From: Gammaproteobacteria bacterium
Lineage (GTDB): Bacteria > Pseudomonadota > Gammaproteobacteria > Pseudomonadales > Azotimanducaceae
Reading direction: 5' to 3'
DNA: 64,000 nucleotides
NCBI GenBank assembly: GCA_004357385.1
Contig: SMWF01000110.1
Span: 1 to 64,000 of the forward strand
The notes under the pieces were generated by a model, which was not told the origin of the DNA, did not search any database, and saw only the letters and a list, made by a program, of their open reading frames with translations. The position numbers were made by a program, and so were the translations under genes. Below are positions 51,325 through 60,138 of this stretch, one piece after another. Position 1 is the stretch's first letter. Every line of letters begins with the position of its first letter.

Positions 51325-52140
51325 TCAGCTACCCGTCGACGTATAGTGCCGCACGCCATAGCGCCAGAACTGCAGCGCCACGCCAAAGAATGCAAAGCCA
51401 GCGCACGGTGCGAGAACCTGAAACGTGCGGGTGCTGCCCAGGGGATCGTCAACACCCAGGATCGCCAGCACCGGGAAATAGCTGACGCACCCCAGCGGAA
51501 TGAAGTACGTGAACAGCTGCCGGAAGTAGCGATGATAAATCGCCAAGGGATATTGTGCGGCTTCGACGCCGCCGTAACTCAGGGTGTTCATGATCTCCAA
51601 CGACTCTATGGTCCAGAAAGCCAGGGTCGCCTGGAAAATGACCAGCGCATAGAAGAACACGAACCCCGCCGCCAGCGTGTAGGCCAGCATTGCACCCCGC
51701 CACACGTTCCAGTCGATTTCCAGTGCACTGATCGCCCAGCCGAGCACCAGCAGTCCTTGCAGGAGACGGCCCACCCGGTGCAACACGAACTCGTGACCAG
51801 CCAACTGCAATACTGTGCTCCGAGGTCTCAGCAGCAATCGATCGAACTCCCCGGTTTTCACGAATTCGGTGCCAAACAGGTCAAACCCGCGCGCCAGCGC
51901 ATCGGTAAACGAAAAGGCCACGTTCACCACGCCGTAGAAGAAGGCGACCTGTGGTAGCGTCCAGTCGGGTAGGTCTCCAAACCGGTCGAACAGCGCCCAG
52001 ATACCGAGGATTTCCACACCCGTTGTGACGAACTGACCCAGTGAGGTCAACAGGAAGGAAATGCGGTATTGCATCTGCCCACGAATGGAGATGCCCGCCA
52101 TGCGGGCGTACAGCGCCAGCGCATTGCGCAGCTCAGCCAC
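51325..52140 (-). CDS. ABC-2 type permease (COG3694-like)
   Basis: This 271-residue membrane protein has six hydrophobic stretches and begins at a GTG whose first eight bases (GTGGCTGA) overlap the upstream permease stop. An ORF extension to 52167 lies inside that gene. TGEFDRLLLRPRSTVLQLAG and FIPLGCVSYFPVLAILG fit the COG3694 exporter permease. With the next two genes it makes an ABC-2 exporter of unknown cargo. Confidence 0.85.
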   Translation of the reverse strand: MAELRNALALYARMAGISIRGQMQYRISFLLTSLGQFVTTGVEILGIWALFDRFGDLPDWTLPQVAFFYGVVNVAFSFTDALARGFDLFGTEFVKTGEFDRLLLRPRSTVLQLAGHEFVLHRVGRLLQGLLVLGWAISALEIDWNVWRGAMLAYTLAAGFVFFYALVIFQATLAFWTIESLEIMNTLSYGGVEAAQYPLAIYHRYFRQLFTYFIPLGCVSYFPVLAILGVDDPLGSTRTFQVLAPCAGFAFFGVALQFWRYGVRHYTSTGS

Positions 52141-52960
52141 CCTGCACCACCAGCCGGCTGCGTGCATACCAGTACACGGTGTAGCCCAGCACGATCATCA
52201 CGGCAGTCCAACCGAGCTGCAGCAGAATCTCAAACCCCGCCTCAGCCGGAGCGATACTGCCCGAATAGATTCGGAACGGTACGTCGGCGAGCCCCCTGAA
52301 CGGTTGCCAGTAGAGCATCCCCTGGAGCCAATCGGGCAACAGGGGCAGCGGCACGATCAAGCCGGAGAAGAACCCGACGAGGCCGTACATGATGGCGTTG
52401 AAGCCGCGCCCGGACAGCGTCCAGAACAACGCCATATGGAGGACCATGGTGATCGCGGTGGTCAGCAGTATCGTTGCCCCGAGTGCCAGCAGGAACATCA
52501 ACAGGCTCAGTTGGCTCGCAGGCGGTGGCAACGCCCACTCGGGCAACCCCACCAACGGCAGTACGAACACGCAGGTCAATACCATCGGGATCATGCGCAG
52601 GGTCGCGCTTGCAGTCTTGAAAGCAACCGTGCTCGCGAACCAGAACGCATACAGATCCAACGGCCGCAACAGCTCGTAAGCGACGCTTCCGGTGCGCATC
52701 TTCTCCCAGATTTCCGGGTCCACATTCCAGGGCAACAGCGCGAACAACGCCTGGCCCAACCAGACGTAGGCGATGATCTGGGTCATCGACATCGGCGGTT
52801 CGGAACTCGCCACGCCGTAGAACGCGGCAAGAATCATCAGCTTGATGGCACCCCAGAACAGCTGCGTTCCAAACCCGGCGAAGGCCGCGGCCCGATACTG
52901 CAGCAGCATCCGATAGCGCGCGCCGATGACCGCGAGGAATGGCCGCAGTGCTTCAGCCAT
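52133..52960 (-). CDS. ABC-2 type permease (COG4587-like)
   Basis: This 275-residue permease of the pair has [22 protein letters not shown] at the first segment and [19 protein letters not shown] and [15 protein letters not shown] later. I start at the ATG at 52960, whose eight bases ATGGCTGA overlap the ATPase stop, mirroring the next junction. An earlier ATG (52984) is possible. The two permeases are distant paralogues and likely form a heterodimer. Confidence 0.85.
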   Translation of the reverse strand: MAEALRPFLAVIGARYRMLLQYRAAAFAGFGTQLFWGAIKLMILAAFYGVASSEPPMSMTQIIAYVWLGQALFALLPWNVDPEIWEKMRTGSVAYELLRPLDLYAFWFASTVAFKTASATLRMIPMVLTCVFVLPLVGLPEWALPPPASQLSLLMFLLALGATILLTTAITMVLHMALFWTLSGRGFNAIMYGLVGFFSGLIVPLPLLPDWLQGMLYWQPFRGLADVPFRIYSGSIAPAEAGFEILLQLGWTAVMIVLGYTVYWYARSRLVVQGG

Positions 52961-53966
52961 CCGCGGTTTCATCTGTGTTTTCATCCGCGCGCGGCTTGTT
53001 CTCGAGGTACACCCTGGCGATCATCTCCTCGATCGGAGGATACTCGACCACCAGGTCGCGGATCGGGTAGTTGGCCGTGATCGCTGCAAGCAGCGCGGGC
53101 GAATCCGGACCGGCGACACTAAAAGTGACTCTCGCGCCGTCTCGGCTGAGTACCTGGCGGGTCAATTGCTCCGTCAGCTGGGGCGCAGTGGCAAACTCGA
53201 CCACGACCCGGCGGTCGGCCCCGTACCGACGCCGTATATCCGAAAGCGTGCCATCGCTGAGCACCGTTCCGTGATTGATTACGATCAGGCGCTTGGTAAT
53301 CGCTTCAATGTCGTCCATGTCGTGGGTGGTCAACAGCACCGTCACGCCCCGCTGTGCGTTGAGCCGTTGGATGAACGCCCTGATCGCAAGTTTAGCCATC
53401 GCATCGAGGCCGATGCTGGGCTCATCAAGGAACAGGATCTCCGGCTGGTGCAGCAGGGCGGCGACGAGGTCGCAGCGCATGCGTTGACCAAGGCTGAGCT
53501 GTCGCACCGGCATACCCAACAGGCTTTCGATGTCCAGCAAGTCCACGAGCTCGTCGCGAGTTCGAACGAACTGCTGTGCCGGTACGCGATAAATGTCGCC
53601 CAGCAGATCGAAGGATTCGGCCACCGGCAGATCCCACCACAGCTGCGTGCGCTGACCAAACACGACCCCGATGCGGGCGACGTGGCGGATACGGTCTTGC
53701 CACGGAACCCGACCGGCAACCAGACAGCGCCCTCCGGAAGGCGTGAGTATTCCGGCGAGAATCTTGATCGTAGTGGACTTGCCAGCGCCGTTGGGACCGA
53801 TATAACCGACCAGCTCGCCGGCCTCGATGCTGAAGCTGACGCCGTGCAATGCCCGGATTTCCCGCCGCCGTCGCCGGACGAGTCCGCGGACGGCTCCCCA
53901 CATCCCGGGGTCACGTTCGGCAACGTAGAAGCGCTTTTCCAGATTGTCGACGAGAATCTGGGACAT
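52953..53966 (-). CDS. ABC exporter ATP-binding protein (COG4586-like)
   Basis: This 337-residue ATPase has Walker [10 protein letters not shown] (57-65), signature [10 protein letters not shown], Walker B EILFLDEP, and the H-loop THDMDD. An N-terminal [20 protein letters not shown] insert is typical of COG4586. The C-terminal 90 residues form an accessory domain. ATG at 53966; an ORF extension is not conserved. It is first of three overlapping genes. Confidence 0.93.
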   Translation of the reverse strand: MSQILVDNLEKRFYVAERDPGMWGAVRGLVRRRRREIRALHGVSFSIEAGELVGYIGPNGAGKSTTIKILAGILTPSGGRCLVAGRVPWQDRIRHVARIGVVFGQRTQLWWDLPVAESFDLLGDIYRVPAQQFVRTRDELVDLLDIESLLGMPVRQLSLGQRMRCDLVAALLHQPEILFLDEPSIGLDAMAKLAIRAFIQRLNAQRGVTVLLTTHDMDDIEAITKRLIVINHGTVLSDGTLSDIRRRYGADRRVVVEFATAPQLTEQLTRQVLSRDGARVTFSVAGPDSPALLAAITANYPIRDLVVEYPPIEEMIARVYLENKPRADENTDETADG

Positions 53967-54096
53967 GGTCGATAACGGCGCGGTTGGGCGGCGGATTCTA
54001 AAGAGACGGGGTCGACCAGACAAGCAATCGATGCCCCGATTTTCTCGGATGTGGCCGGATGCGCCTTTCTTCGCCGCCAGTCATTGTTTAGAGTTT

Positions 54097-54140
54097 CGTG
54101 TCCACGACGTGTCCACAACGTGTTCACAACGTGTTCTCGG
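54097..54140 (+). repeat. Four tandem 11-bp repeats upstream of a crotonase
   Basis: CGTGTCCACGA, CGTGTCCACAA, CGTGTTCACAA and CGTGTTCTCGG follow one another with no gap, ending 27 bases before the ATG at 54168. The 11-base period is about one helical turn, so a protein could bind every copy on one face. No other such array is seen in the window. Confidence 0.7.
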
Positions 54141-54167
54141 CAACAAAGAACTCAGCGGGAGACTTCC

Positions 54168-54971
54168 ATGGCACTCGTCGACTACGAACTCAAAGGCCAC
54201 ATCGCGATCATCACCTTGAACCGCCCCGAGGCGCGCAACGCCATCAACCCGGAGGTTGCGGTGCGGCTTGCAGAAGCCTTCGAACGGGTGCGCGACGACG
54301 ACGCGGTGCGAGTCGCGATCATCACCGGCACGGGCAGCGCGTTCTGCGCCGGCGCGGACCTCGGCCAGCTCATTCCCATGATGAATGGCACCCGCGAGCC
54401 GGAAAACGAGTGGGATGAGAAGGTCCGAGCCGATCCCGGCATCATCTCCCGGGCGCTGTTACGTAACTTCGACACCGAAAAACCGGTGATTGCGGCGGTC
54501 AACGGTCACGCGATCGCCGGTGGAATGGAGCTGCTCCAAGGCACCGACATACGGGTCTCCTGCCCGGAGGCGCGGTTTGGCGTACAGGAAGTGAAGTGGG
54601 CGATCTTCCCAGCGGGCGGTTCGACCGTTCGTCTGCCGGTGCAGCTGCCATTCGCCAAAGCCATGGAACTGCTGCTGACCGGCGATCTGATCGACGCCGC
54701 CCAGGCGGAAGCTATTGGCTTCCTGAACTACGTCGTCCCGGCTGACGAGGTCATGGGCCGCGCGCTGGAAATCGCCGACAAGATCGCCCGCAACGGACCC
54801 ATCGCGGTCAAAGCGATTCGCAAATCGGCGCGCGCCTGCCTGGGTCTGGCCGAACGCGAGGCCCTGAAACTCGAAAACAAAATCTCCGCGCCCGTGTTCC
54901 AGACCGAGGATGCCAAGGAGGGGCCGCGGGCGTTCATGGAGAAACGCGAGCCCAGCTATCAGGGACGTTGA
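54168..54971 (+). CDS. Enoyl-CoA hydratase family protein
   Basis: This 267-residue crotonase begins at an ATG preceded by GGGAG (7 bases); an ORF extension runs over the tandem repeats and is rejected. AFCAGADLGQ (58-67) and IAGGMELLQG (116-125, Glu121) form the oxyanion hole. FGVQEVKWAIFPAGG (137-151) supplies the second Glu (141), so, unlike the other two crotonases here, both catalytic glutamates are present. It likely hydrates an enoyl-CoA. Convergent with the TonB-receptor gene. Confidence 0.92.
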   Translation: MALVDYELKGHIAIITLNRPEARNAINPEVAVRLAEAFERVRDDDAVRVAIITGTGSAFCAGADLGQLIPMMNGTREPENEWDEKVRADPGIISRALLRNFDTEKPVIAAVNGHAIAGGMELLQGTDIRVSCPEARFGVQEVKWAIFPAGGSTVRLPVQLPFAKAMELLLTGDLIDAAQAEAIGFLNYVVPADEVMGRALEIADKIARNGPIAVKAIRKSARACLGLAEREALKLENKISAPVFQTEDAKEGPRAFMEKREPSYQGR

Positions 54972-55016
54972 TTTCCGGACACGCGCCGAGAGCACCGAGG
55001 GACGGCTGGCGCAACT

Positions 55017-57089
55017 TCAGAACGCCCAATCAACGGTGAGCCCGACTCGTCGAGGCTCGCCGAGTTGGGTATACCCCTTACCCTCGTAGTTGAGGCGCGG
55101 GTCGTTACCGAAGAAAAAGCCACGTGTGCGGTAGTCTTCGTCGGTCAGGTTGCGTCCCCAGACGCGTGCCGACCAGGCGCCTCGCTCGAACCCGATGCTG
55201 GCGTTGAGCAATTCATAAGCATCTGATTGCTCACCGTGACTGTCGGAAAAATAGAACTCATCCTTACCCTCAACCTCGATGCGTGCGAACCAGCCACCAT
55301 GGAAATCGTACTGGGCACTGGCGAAAAACTGGTACCCGGGAGCATGCGCCTGGTCCCGGCCATCGAGGTTCTCGCCGTTACCGTTGATGTAATTTTCATA
55401 TTCGGTGTCCAACAGGCCAAGGCTGGCGAACAACCGCACAGGGTCAGTCACTCGCCAGTCGAGTTCGGCCTCGAGGCCCCAATTGTTGCCTTCGGACGCG
55501 TTTCCAACATAGGCGATGAACTCGGCGCTGCCGTCCGGTCGGACACGGGTTTGCGAGCTCGCGATCTGCATGTCGTCACGCGACATGTAGAACAGCGATA
55601 CTCGAGCCACTACCGTGTCTTCGAGCCAGCTGCCTTTGATCCCGAGTTCGTAGTTGTAAAGCGCTTCAGGATCAAACTCGCGCAAATCCGCATCCAACGT
55701 CCCGTCGGTGTTGAAGCCTCCCGCCTTGTAGCCACGCGAAATGCTCCCGTAGACCAGCGTATCGGAGTTCAGCATATGATCCAGGGCAATCCGGGCGCCC
55801 CACAAATTATCGTCAGGCTCGAAGTGCACGCCCGCATTGTCGTCGTAGTCCGACCCGTGGCGTTCTAGTCGCACGCCCAGGGTGAGGGTCGTCGCATCTC
55901 CCAGAGCACTCTCGGTTTGTCCGAACACGGCGAAACGGTCGACCTCGAAACGACTGTCAAAATCGCTGGCCTGGAACGTGTACTCGCGGGTGAGGTCGAC
56001 CTGCTGATCGAGATAATATGCACCAACTATCCAATCCGTGCTGGACTTGAACAGTCGTCCGTCCGGTTCGGACAGCACGCGCACCTCGGCCGTGCCGGTC
56101 TGACGATCGCGCAGGTAATTGTCCGTGGAACTGTAGCCGAACGGGTGAAACCCGACATAGGTCCAGTCCTCGTCATAGCCATACTCGATGTCCGTGTCGG
56201 CGTAGGTTGCGACCGCTTCAACGCTGAACCGCTCCGCCCCCGACCAACGCCATTGGATGCTGCCAAAGCTCGACTCCTGCCGGTCATGACCCGGCTCATC
56301 GGACAGTGTGTTACGGTCGTTGTCGAGCGAAAACGCGTCATAACCATTGTCGATGTCGATGTAGCCGAGCATGAGATCCAGTTCCGAAGCGTCTCCAACC
56401 AGCCAGCTGAGCTTTCCGCGCAGCGTGAGTTCATTCCGGTCGTTGGTATCGTCGGCATCGAGAAAGTCGTTGTCGATGAACCCGTCACTGACTACTTGCT
56501 GAAGCGCAATCCGGTAGCCCACGCGCTCGCTTAAGGGGCCCGACAATGTGCCCGCCAGGCTGTAGCTGCCATAGTTCGCCAGCTCTGCGCGCAGCGAGCC
56601 CCGTTGCTCGGAGCTCGGCTGGTTGGTGGTGACGTTGATCAGCCCGGCCAAGGCGTTCGCCCCATAACGGGTACCCTGGGGGCCCCGAAAAACCTCCACC
56701 TGGCTGACGTCGTAAAGGGTCCCCACCGCACCCACGCCGCTGAAATCCACGTGATCGATCAGCAACCCAACCGACGAATTGAGGGGCTCGGCAAACTGGC
56801 CGCGCTCACCGATGCCTCGAATCTGGAAATACCTTCCCCGGGAGGCACCATTCGCGTAGTTGACGTTGGCCGTCATCCCAAGCAGTTCCTCGAGATGATG
56901 TGCGTTCCGTGCGGCGATATCCCGCCCGGTCAGCACCGAGACACTTGCCGGGACGGAACGCAGCTCCGGCTCGCGAAACTCGCCCGTAACGACGATCTCC
57001 GGAATGACAGGCTCAGTCCCGGACTCGGCACCCAGTACGACGCATGGCACCGCCAGCGCGACCAGTAGAACTCTCGACAGCAGAATCAT
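55017..57089 (-). CDS. TonB-dependent receptor, thiamine-regulated
   Basis: This 690-residue outer-membrane receptor has a signal peptide (about 1-20), TonB box EIVVTG, plug domain (VPASVSVLTGRDIAARNAHHLEE, then RGPQGTRYGANALAG), and a C-terminal barrel ending in VDWAF. ATG at 57089 with CGGAG 6 bases ahead; an upstream GTG would place it inside the leader. A TPP riboswitch precedes it, so it probably imports thiamine or a precursor across the outer membrane with TonB energy. Confidence 0.92.
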   Translation of the reverse strand: MILLSRVLLVALAVPCVVLGAESGTEPVIPEIVVTGEFREPELRSVPASVSVLTGRDIAARNAHHLEELLGMTANVNYANGASRGRYFQIRGIGERGQFAEPLNSSVGLLIDHVDFSGVGAVGTLYDVSQVEVFRGPQGTRYGANALAGLINVTTNQPSSEQRGSLRAELANYGSYSLAGTLSGPLSERVGYRIALQQVVSDGFIDNDFLDADDTNDRNELTLRGKLSWLVGDASELDLMLGYIDIDNGYDAFSLDNDRNTLSDEPGHDRQESSFGSIQWRWSGAERFSVEAVATYADTDIEYGYDEDWTYVGFHPFGYSSTDNYLRDRQTGTAEVRVLSEPDGRLFKSSTDWIVGAYYLDQQVDLTREYTFQASDFDSRFEVDRFAVFGQTESALGDATTLTLGVRLERHGSDYDDNAGVHFEPDDNLWGARIALDHMLNSDTLVYGSISRGYKAGGFNTDGTLDADLREFDPEALYNYELGIKGSWLEDTVVARVSLFYMSRDDMQIASSQTRVRPDGSAEFIAYVGNASEGNNWGLEAELDWRVTDPVRLFASLGLLDTEYENYINGNGENLDGRDQAHAPGYQFFASAQYDFHGGWFARIEVEGKDEFYFSDSHGEQSDAYELLNASIGFERGAWSARVWGRNLTDEDYRTRGFFFGNDPRLNYEGKGYTQLGEPRRVGLTVDWAF

Positions 57090-57149
57090 CGTTGGCTCCG
57101 GTGGTGATCCGAAGCGACGGGTGGACACGGACGGGTAAGAATGCACAAG

Positions 57150-57260
57150 TCCCTATCCCTACGCCGGTACGAACCGGATCAGGTTCAAAGGGTCCACTGC
57201 TACCGTCGTTCGCGTCGGTGTTCAGCGTCTCAGGTCTTTACGACCACCCCTTGGGTTGCG
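57150..57260 (-). promoter_or_regulatory. TPP riboswitch (THI element)
   Basis: On the minus strand the element shows GGGGTG, then GGTCGTAAAGACCTGAGA (P3 with the CTGAGA core), and after a variable arm ACCCTTTGAACCTGATC, GGTTCGTACC and GGCGTAGGGA. These are the conserved blocks of the thiamine pyrophosphate riboswitch. It lies about 60 bases upstream of the TonB receptor start. Thiamine pyrophosphate binding would lower expression, by termination or by hiding the ribosome site; the expression platform was not resolved. Confidence 0.95.
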
Positions 57261-57294
57261 CGCATTGTGCGCGCCTCGTTTCATCGATGCAAAC

Positions 57295-58962
57295 TCATCC
57301 GGTGTCCGACGCATTAGTGGCCTCGCGCAAGTCCGGAAGCACGTAGCCCTGTGCATCCAGATTCCCGCGCACCCGCTTCTTGTCCATCTTGCCGGTACCG
57401 GTGAGCGGGATATCGTCAACAAACAGCACGTCATCGGGCAGCTGCCACTTGGCAAACCGGGTCGCACAATGGGCAAGAACCTGATCCGCATCAACACCCG
57501 CCCCTTCGTCGAGTATCACCAGTGCAACGGGGCGCTCATCCCATCGGGGGTGGGGTCGCGCCACGACACAAGCCTGGGCGACACCAGCGATCGCCACGAT
57601 GTGATTTTCAAGGTCGACCGAAGAGATCCACTCGCCACCCGACTTGATCAGATCCTTGGAACGGTCGCTGATGATCAGGTATTCATCCGGATCGATCATC
57701 CCGACGTCCCCGGTGATCAGCCAACCGTCATGGAATTTATCGGGTTGCGGGTCGTGGTAGTACTCAGAACAGATCCACGGTCCGCGGATCAGAATTTCCC
57801 CGACCGCCTCGCCGTCGTGTGGCAGTCGATTGAACGTTTCATCGAAGATATCGAGTTCAAGACCAGGCATCAGCTGGCCGGCTTTGGCGACGTTTTCGAA
57901 CTGCTCATCGTCAGTGAGCTTGAGCTGACCGCGCTTCATTACCCTTCGAGACAGCGTTGCCAGCGGGCTGGTCTCCGTCATGCCCCAGCCCTGGATCATC
58001 TCGACGCCCAACTCATCGGCATACCAGCGAATCAGTGAGGGCGGCGGGGCCGAACCCCCACAGGTCAGTCGATCCAGCTTCGACAGATCGGCGGCGTTCG
58101 GATTGGCCTCGACCATCGCCTTGACCCCCTGCCAGATCGTCGGCACGCCAGCGGAGATCGTCACGCCCTCGCTGGACATCAGTTCCAGAATGCGCGCCGG
58201 ATCCATGAAGCGGTGCACCATGACCTGCTTCATGCCCAGCATGGTGGCCGCCCACGGCAAACCCCAACCCATCGCGTGGAACATCGGCACGATGCCGCAC
58301 AGACAGTCGGTGCCGGTGAGCCCCATGGCATCGGTCATGCATTGGGTGAGGGTATGCAGATACTGAGAACGGTGCTCGTACTCCACGCCCTTCGGGTTGC
58401 CCGTCGTGCCGCTCGTGTAGCACAGTCCGAGTGGCGAATTCTCATCGATGTCGGGCCATTCATAGTCGGTCGGCTTGCCCGCGATGAATGCTTCGTAGTC
58501 GACGGCGTTCGGCAGATCCGTGTGCCAACCCTCCTCTCCCGCTTCCGTGGCAACGACGACCTGCTGGACACTGGGCATTCGACCGTCGAGCTTTTCGAGC
58601 AGCGGCAGCACGCTGGCGTCGACGATGATCAGCTTGTCCTGGGCGTGTTCAACGATATAGGCGAGATCCGAATCGGACAGTCGTACGTTGAGGGTGTGCA
58701 GGACCGCGCCCATCCCCGCGGTCGCGTGATAGGCCTCGAGGTGGCGCGAGCCGTTCCACATGAAGGTCGCGACCCGATCGCCCACTGCTACGCCCGCCTC
58801 GGCCAGCGCATGAGCCAGCTGATGGGCACGGTCACGGGTCTGACGATAGGTCTGACGCCGCACGCCCGTTGCTGTGGCGGTCACGATTTCTTCATGCGGC
58901 GCGACCTTCGCCCCGCGATCCAGCAATCGGTGCATCAACAGAGGGGTGTGCTGCATGGCCAT
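57295..58962 (-). CDS. Fatty-acid-CoA ligase (AMP-forming)
   Basis: The protein has 555 residues when started at the ATG at 58962, with GGAG about 10 bases ahead. The P-loop YTSGTTGNPKG, GWGMTETSPLATL, GWLITGDVGMID and SDRSKDLIKSGGEWISS are complete, and GTGKMDKKRVR carries the C-terminal Lys. It resembles medium/long-chain ligases that keep a FadD3 or AlkK style. It is first downstream of the TPP riboswitch in reading order only on paper: the receptor lies beyond it on the same strand. Confidence 0.92.
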   Translation of the reverse strand: MAMQHTPLLMHRLLDRGAKVAPHEEIVTATATGVRRQTYRQTRDRAHQLAHALAEAGVAVGDRVATFMWNGSRHLEAYHATAGMGAVLHTLNVRLSDSDLAYIVEHAQDKLIIVDASVLPLLEKLDGRMPSVQQVVVATEAGEEGWHTDLPNAVDYEAFIAGKPTDYEWPDIDENSPLGLCYTSGTTGNPKGVEYEHRSQYLHTLTQCMTDAMGLTGTDCLCGIVPMFHAMGWGLPWAATMLGMKQVMVHRFMDPARILELMSSEGVTISAGVPTIWQGVKAMVEANPNAADLSKLDRLTCGGSAPPPSLIRWYADELGVEMIQGWGMTETSPLATLSRRVMKRGQLKLTDDEQFENVAKAGQLMPGLELDIFDETFNRLPHDGEAVGEILIRGPWICSEYYHDPQPDKFHDGWLITGDVGMIDPDEYLIISDRSKDLIKSGGEWISSVDLENHIVAIAGVAQACVVARPHPRWDERPVALVILDEGAGVDADQVLAHCATRFAKWQLPDDVLFVDDIPLTGTGKMDKKRVRGNLDAQGYVLPDLREATNASDTG

Positions 58963-59154
58963 GAACGGTCGATCTCCGCGACGACAAACGCCCGGATGGT
59001 ACCCCAGCATGCTGCTTTGGGATACGCGGGCTGGGCTTTCCGCCACCATCGGCCGCTTGCCCGACGAAACGGCAGTATTTTCATGGCCAGACTGATCCAT
59101 CAGTCGGTCTCCCGCGAAAGACGCGAGTCGCCAGATCTGACGTGCGTGGCGTGA

Positions 59155-60138
59155 TTAGAAGCGCGCGCCAAGCAGCAACTGGAACACCACGTCGGGCGAT
59201 GAATCGCTCACCAGGTCCTCCGACAGCGCGACGTCCGTCCAGAATTTCCTGTTGAACGCAAAGCGCGCCCCGACCGAGCCCTGCAGCGCTTCGCCACTGA
59301 CCTGATCCAAACCGGTACCAATCAGCTCGGTATGACCATCGAGTTGCGCTTTCAACGTCCAGCGCGCAGTGATCGGATAGCTCAACCCCAGGTGCCCGAA
59401 CAGCGCAACGTCGTTCTGCTCTTCAGGGACGAGCTCGCCTTCTTCCATCAGCAGCACGCCGCCCGTCATGGTGAGTTCAAGCCCCAGGCGAGACAACCAG
59501 CGCCGATCGGTAAAATCAATCCACACGGCCAGATCCGTTCCGTCCGAGCCGGTCAGCTTGTCGGCGTCGCCGGTTGGCAGCTTCAGTGATCCCCTCAGCG
59601 CCAGCGCGCGATCCCCCTCCTGCAGCCAACCGAACGCGCCCGAAAAACGTATATCGCCGAGCGACTCTTTGCTGTCCTGGAAGTCGATATAGCTCGTCCC
59701 TGCGCTGCGAATCACGTAGTCGATCTTGTTCCGTTGCGCATCATCGCGGCCCCCCTGGGGAAAGCCGAACAGATCGTGAAACTCATCGATGACCCGATCC
59801 AGGCGTCCACCGTGGTGAATCACGTAGGGCACCTCGATGCCAATTTCGAAGCGCCGGCCCAAGGGCCGCCGATAGCCGGCTGTCATGGTAACGGTCTCAC
59901 CATCGAAGAACGCGAAACTGCCGTCCTCGACATCACTGGTGAACACGTTTGCAATCTCCGTGTTGAAGGTCAGTTCGTGATCGGAGCGCAGCAACGCTCC
60001 ACCCAGCGCCCGCGGCAGCCCGAAGATCTGCGAGGCCGGAGAGGCGTTGCGAATCCGCAGAGGTCCATCAATCGCATGGGTTGTATGGGAAAGGAGTAAC
60101 AGACTGATCGCCGTGACAAACTGCGTCGCTCGCTGCAT
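59155..60138 (-). CDS. DUF3187 family outer-membrane-type protein
   Basis: This 327-residue protein has a signal peptide (MQRATQFVTAISLLLLSHTTHA), then GPLRIRNASPASQIFGLPRA, the DUF3187 entry motif, and many amphipathic beta-strands up to a terminal Phe (LLLGARF), as in outer-membrane barrels. The ATG overlaps the upstream ligase stop by one base, with GAGGAG 9 bases ahead. It may be a porin or lipid channel supplying the ligase. Confidence 0.8.
   Translation of the reverse strand: MQRATQFVTAISLLLLSHTTHAIDGPLRIRNASPASQIFGLPRALGGALLRSDHELTFNTEIANVFTSDVEDGSFAFFDGETVTMTAGYRRPLGRRFEIGIEVPYVIHHGGRLDRVIDEFHDLFGFPQGGRDDAQRNKIDYVIRSAGTSYIDFQDSKESLGDIRFSGAFGWLQEGDRALALRGSLKLPTGDADKLTGSDGTDLAVWIDFTDRRWLSRLGLELTMTGGVLLMEEGELVPEEQNDVALFGHLGLSYPITARWTLKAQLDGHTELIGTGLDQVSGEALQGSVGARFAFNRKFWTDVALSEDLVSDSSPDVVFQLLLGARF

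Noticed and set aside
57150-57260. Cobalamin riboswitch ahead of the TonB receptor
   Set aside because: Such receptors often carry B12 elements, but the conserved blocks here are those of TPP (CTGAGA, ACCTGATC, GGCGTAGGGA) and no B12 box is present.
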